Assembly: GCA_955652655.1 (NCBI GenBank)
Contig: CATPCK010000787.1
Span: 1-15,342 of the forward strand
Origin: an uncultured Ktedonobacteraceae bacterium
GTDB taxonomy: Bacteria; Chloroflexota; Ktedonobacteria; Ktedonobacterales; Ktedonobacteraceae
Length of the DNA stretch: 15,342 bases
Reading direction: 5' to 3'
The stretch's first letter is position 1. Each line of letters begins with the position of its first letter. Under the pieces are notes generated by a model. That model made no database searches. It was not told the origin of the DNA and worked only from the letters and a program-made list of their open reading frames with translations. Of this stretch, positions 13,684-15,342 are shown piece by piece. The translations under genes and the position numbers were made by a program.

Positions 13684-13709
13684 CATGATGCTCGAGGCTG
13701 GCTTATAAT
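13680..13709 (+). promoter_or_regulatory. rpsU promoter (consensus -35 and -10)
   Basis: TTGACA (13680-13685) and TATAAT (13704-13709) are both perfect consensus hexamers, 18 bp apart. A7 (13671-13677) directly upstream may act as an UP-like element. The -35 overlaps the TGA stop of the flippase-like gene, so the promoter is embedded in the end of that gene. Transcription should start near 13716, leaving a leader of about 75 nt. Confidence 0.85.
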
Positions 13710-13724
13710 TTTCCCGCAGGTCCA

Positions 13725-13760
13725 CGAAGTATAGAGATTTGAGCCATTTTGTATACTTTG
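13725..13760 (+). promoter_or_regulatory. Hairpin in the rpsU leader
   Basis: CGAAGTATA (13725-13733) can pair with TATACTTTG (13752-13760) over 9 positions including one G-U, around an 18-nt loop. It is followed by ~30 nt containing the GGGGAGGG ribosome binding site. Ribosomal-protein leaders often carry autoregulatory structures; none is known to me for S21 in this group, so this is only a candidate. Confidence 0.35.
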
Positions 13761-13790
13761 AAAACAGGCCACGAGGGGAGGGAAGCCCTG

Positions 13791-13976
13791 GTGTCGGAAG
13801 TTAAAATCGGCGATCACGAATCGTTTGAAACTGCACTGAAACGTTTTAATCGCAAGATTCAGCAGGATGGCATACTCGCTGAGGCTCGACGCCGAGAGCA
13901 TTACGAAAAGCCAAGCGTAAAGCGCAAGAGAAAAGAAGCCGCGAGACGGCGCAAAATCGCAAGTAAAGGTTACTAA
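13791..13976 (+). CDS. rpsU: 30S ribosomal protein S21
   Basis: The 61-residue product begins at GTG 13791: SEVKIGDHESFETALKRFNR, then an extremely basic C-terminus KPSVKRKRKEAARRRK. This is the S21 pattern of a short N-terminal strand and helix (ESFETALKRFNRKIQQ) followed by a basic helix (YEKPSVKRKRK). S21 binds the small subunit near the anti-Shine-Dalgarno end of 16S rRNA and helps initiation. The open frame extends back to a TTG at 13749, but the GGGAGG motif 8 nt before GTG 13791 and the normal S21 length favour the shorter form. It has its own strong promoter and a hairpin-bearing leader. Another hairpin follows before ybeY, which may reduce read-through so that S21 is made in excess. 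Confidence 0.93.
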   Translation: MSEVKIGDHESFETALKRFNRKIQQDGILAEARRREHYEKPSVKRKRKEAARRRKIASKGY

Positions 13977-13981
13977 CATTC

Positions 13982-14021
13982 GGGTACCCACAAGGAGTGA
14001 TGATATCCCTTGTGGGTACTC
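13982..14021 (+). terminator. Hairpin between rpsU and ybeY
   Basis: GGGTACCCACAAGG (13982-13995) pairs with CCTTGTGGGTACTC (14008-14021) over 14 positions, one of them G-U, around a 12-nt loop. It begins 5 nt after the rpsU stop codon. What follows is tattgtccg, not a U-tract. It may be a partial terminator or an rpsU mRNA stabiliser, because no separate promoter for ybeY is evident downstream. Confidence 0.6.
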
Positions 14022-14054
14022 TATTGTCCGAAATAACTGATGAGGCTTAGGGTT

Positions 14055-14633
14055 ATGAATAGACAACATGCTGAAATCGAGCTCTACATTAACGCTGGTG
14101 ATGACGAACAAAATGCGGCTATCCAGGCGATGCTGAATACGCTTGAATTGGACCAGGTAGTCGAAAATACACTGCTAGCTGCTGGTATTACACAGCCGGT
14201 GATGCTTACGCTGCTTATTACCGATGAAGAAGGTATACGGGACCTGAATAAACAGTATCGCCAGCAGGACAAGCCCACCGATGTTCTCTCGTTTCCTTTG
14301 CTCGAGAAACCCCTGGTCAAAGCTCCGGCAGATGAATTATGGACGCAGAAGGAAGAACGTGAGGAAGAAAAACAGGAGACCATCGAGGGGAGCAGACCTG
14401 CATTTGTTACTCCTCCTGGAGTGATCACCAACCTGGGTGATGTCATAATTTCCTGGCCGACAGTGCTGCATCAAGCCAAAGCAGCGCGTCATGCGCCGTC
14501 TTATGAACTCCTCTATTTGCTTGCTCACGGTGTGCTGCATCTTGTGGGATATGATGATCAGAACGAGGCAGGGTATCAGAGAATGGTCGCGCTACAGCAG
14601 TCTGTGCTACAGACAATGGGACGGAAAGCATAG
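14055..14633 (+). CDS. ybeY: Endoribonuclease YbeY (rRNA maturation), variant metal site and insert
   Basis: The product is about 192 residues from ATG 14055. YbeY is a zinc-dependent endoribonuclease for 16S rRNA 3'-end maturation and ribosome quality control. Landmarks are the TDEEGIRDLNKQYRQQDKPT stretch ending in DVLSFPL (76-82), the LGDVIIS strand (127-133), and AHGVLHLVGYDD (157-168). The zinc motif H-x3-H-x5-H reads H158-x3-H162-x5-D168, so the third ligand is Asp. About 45 charged residues (KAPADELWTQKEEREEEKQ and on) are inserted between the DVLSFP and LGD segments, making the protein longer than the usual ~150-160. GAGG 9 nt before ATG 14055 decides the start; ATG 14040 lacks a ribosome binding site. 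dgkA follows after 5 nt, an order also found in Firmicutes. Confidence 0.92.
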   Translation: MNRQHAEIELYINAGDDEQNAAIQAMLNTLELDQVVENTLLAAGITQPVMLTLLITDEEGIRDLNKQYRQQDKPTDVLSFPLLEKPLVKAPADELWTQKEEREEEKQETIEGSRPAFVTPPGVITNLGDVIISWPTVLHQAKAARHAPSYELLYLLAHGVLHLVGYDDQNEAGYQRMVALQQSVLQTMGRKA

Positions 14634-14638
14634 CGACG

Positions 14639-15043
14639 ATGGGCCAACCGAAATTACCACAGGGAGCGCAGAAAACAGAATGGTCGAAATTTATTGCTGG
14701 ATTTCACTATGCTTTTAGTGGTCTGTGGTATGCGCTAAGAAGCCAGCGCAATGTAAGGGTGCATGTAGTGATTGCCTGTCTTGCGATTATCATGGGGATC
14801 GTGCTGCGTATCTCTGCGATTGAGTTTGCTATGATTTTTGTTGCGATCACCGGTGTATTTATAGCGGAAATGTTTAACACGGTCATCGAGCTGTGTGTGG
14901 ACCTGGCCTCACCTGAATATCATCCGCTGGCGAAAGTCGCGAAAGATGTAGCAGCAGGGGCTGTTTTATTGAGTGCCATGTTGTCGGTGGTCATCGGCCT
15001 ATTTGTGTTAGGACCGCATTTGTGGGCATGGGTGTATAGATAA
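14639..15043 (+). CDS. dgkA: Diacylglycerol / undecaprenol kinase
   Basis: The 134-residue product has three membrane helices (about residues 41-56, 60-80 and 107-126), preceded by an amphipathic N-terminal segment FIAGFHYAFSGLWYALRSQRN. The family signature is intact: E77-M-F-N80-T81-x-I-E84 ... D88, then HPLAKVAKDVAAGAVLL (95-111). The family phosphorylates diacylglycerol or, in Gram-positives, undecaprenol, regenerating the lipid carrier for wall and polysaccharide synthesis. In this organism undecaprenol is the more likely substrate, by analogy with Firmicutes. ATG 14639 lies 5 nt after the ybeY stop; no strong Shine-Dalgarno sequence is present, so translation is probably coupled to ybeY. 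The gene is followed by a hairpin and then the convergent efp. Confidence 0.92.
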   Translation: MGQPKLPQGAQKTEWSKFIAGFHYAFSGLWYALRSQRNVRVHVVIACLAIIMGIVLRISAIEFAMIFVAITGVFIAEMFNTVIELCVDLASPEYHPLAKVAKDVAAGAVLLSAMLSVVIGLFVLGPHLWAWVYR

Positions 15044-15049
15044 AGAGAG

Positions 15050-15094
15050 AGGATGTGGGTAGGCAACCAAAAACTGATGACTTACCCACATCCT
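15050..15094. terminator. Hairpin between convergent dgkA and efp
   Basis: AGGATGTGGGTAGG (15050-15063) pairs with CTTACCCACATCCT (15081-15094) over 14 positions, one of them G-U in the plus-strand RNA, around a 17-nt loop. It sits 6 nt after the dgkA stop and 17 nt from the efp stop. It probably serves both transcripts. No clear U-tract is seen on either side. Confidence 0.68.
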
Positions 15095-15111
15095 TGCCAG
15101 ATATGGTGAGA

Positions 15112-15342
15112 TTACTTTACTCGTTCAACATATTGGCCTGTACGAGTATCGATGCGAATTTTATCACCCGGGTTCACAAACAGGGGGACGTTGATGACAG
15201 TGCCGGTCTCAAGTGTGGCGGGCTTGGTCACGTTGTTGGCTGTATCACCACGAACGCCTGGCTCGGCACTTTCTACTTTTAACTCAAGGAAATTCGGTAT
15301 TTCCACGGCGACGATGTTCTCACCGTCTACCAGCAATTCTAC
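15112..15342 (-). CDS. efp: Elongation factor P, C-terminal fragment
   Basis: An open frame of 76 codons plus stop enters from the right edge. It begins VELLVDGENIVAVEIPNF and contains PGVRGDTANNVTKPATLETG and a final IRIDTRTGQYVERVK. These are the hallmark domain II-III sequences of EF-P, including the G-D-T-A and T-K-P-A-T-L-E-T-G signature and the terminal D-T-R-T-G-x-Y-x-x-R. EF-P binds between the P and E sites of the ribosome and relieves stalling at polyproline. The modified residue of domain I is outside the window, so the modification type cannot be assessed. The TTG at 15336 is an internal Leu codon, not a start. The proline-rich proteins in this window (340-1470 and 3512-4171) are the kind of product that may depend on EF-P. 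Confidence 0.93.
   Translation of the reverse strand, partial: VELLVDGENIVAVEIPNFLELKVESAEPGVRGDTANNVTKPATLETGTVINVPLFVNPGDKIRIDTRTGQYVERVK

Noticed and set aside
13749..13790. TTG start adding 14 residues to S21
   Set aside because: The added residues are not S21-like, and the leader hairpin and strong ribosome binding site point to GTG 13791.
13536..14111. Minus-strand 191-codon open frame across the flippase end, rpsU and ybeY start
   Set aside because: It is antisense to three supported genes and to the consensus rpsU promoter; its sequence has no recognisable domain.
1..15342. CRISPR arrays, insertion sequences, tRNA or rRNA genes, phage genes
   Set aside because: I found no repeat-spacer pattern, transposase motif, cloverleaf or structural phage gene on either strand.

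Overview
The window looks like ordinary chromosome from a non-proteobacterial, probably Chloroflexi (Ktedonobacteria-like) organism. The grounds are indirect: intermediate GC, a LexA / bifunctional nuclease / YggT-like / LysA / GltX gene mix, a helical protein resembling DUF6483, frequent TTG and GTG starts, and sigma70-type promoters. The lineage is an inference. There is no mobile element, tRNA, rRNA or CRISPR array.

Layout. 1-156 (-): N-terminus of a DedA-family membrane protein, cut by the window edge. 340-1470 (-): a two-helix membrane protein with a long disordered basic tail, family unknown. 1471-1895: AT-rich intergenic DNA with the lexA terminator. 1896-2531 (-): lexA, with a strong promoter and a candidate self-operator. 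2940-3470 (+), divergent from lexA: bifunctional nuclease (DUF151). 4316-5650 (-): lysA, followed on the same strand by a Pro-rich YggT-like membrane protein at 3512-4171. 5772-8664 (+): gltX, a DUF6483-like helical protein, and a CPBP-family membrane protease homologue. The first two of these are separated by a 53-nt near-perfect palindrome running from the gltX stop codon into the next ribosome binding site. 8717-9709 (-): an ornithine cyclodeaminase/mu-crystallin family reductase. 9852-13683 (+): a surface-polysaccharide block made of a UDP-glucuronate decarboxylase, a Wzy/WaaL-type O-antigen ligase family protein and a flippase-like (LPG-synthase TM) protein. 13791-15043 (+): rpsU, ybeY, dgkA, a translation/envelope housekeeping run with a consensus promoter. 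15112-15342 (-): C-terminus of elongation factor P, cut by the window edge.

Functionally the window joins housekeeping information processing (gltX, rpsU, ybeY, efp, lexA), lysine/peptidoglycan precursor synthesis (lysA), undecaprenol recycling (dgkA) and polysaccharide assembly. I see no clearly new multi-gene system. The most unusual signals are at the RNA level: the palindrome linking gltX to the next gene, a set of long-stem hairpins at gene ends that lack U-tracts, a structured rpsU leader, overlapping divergent lysA/gltX promoters, and a candidate LexA operator of unfamiliar sequence.
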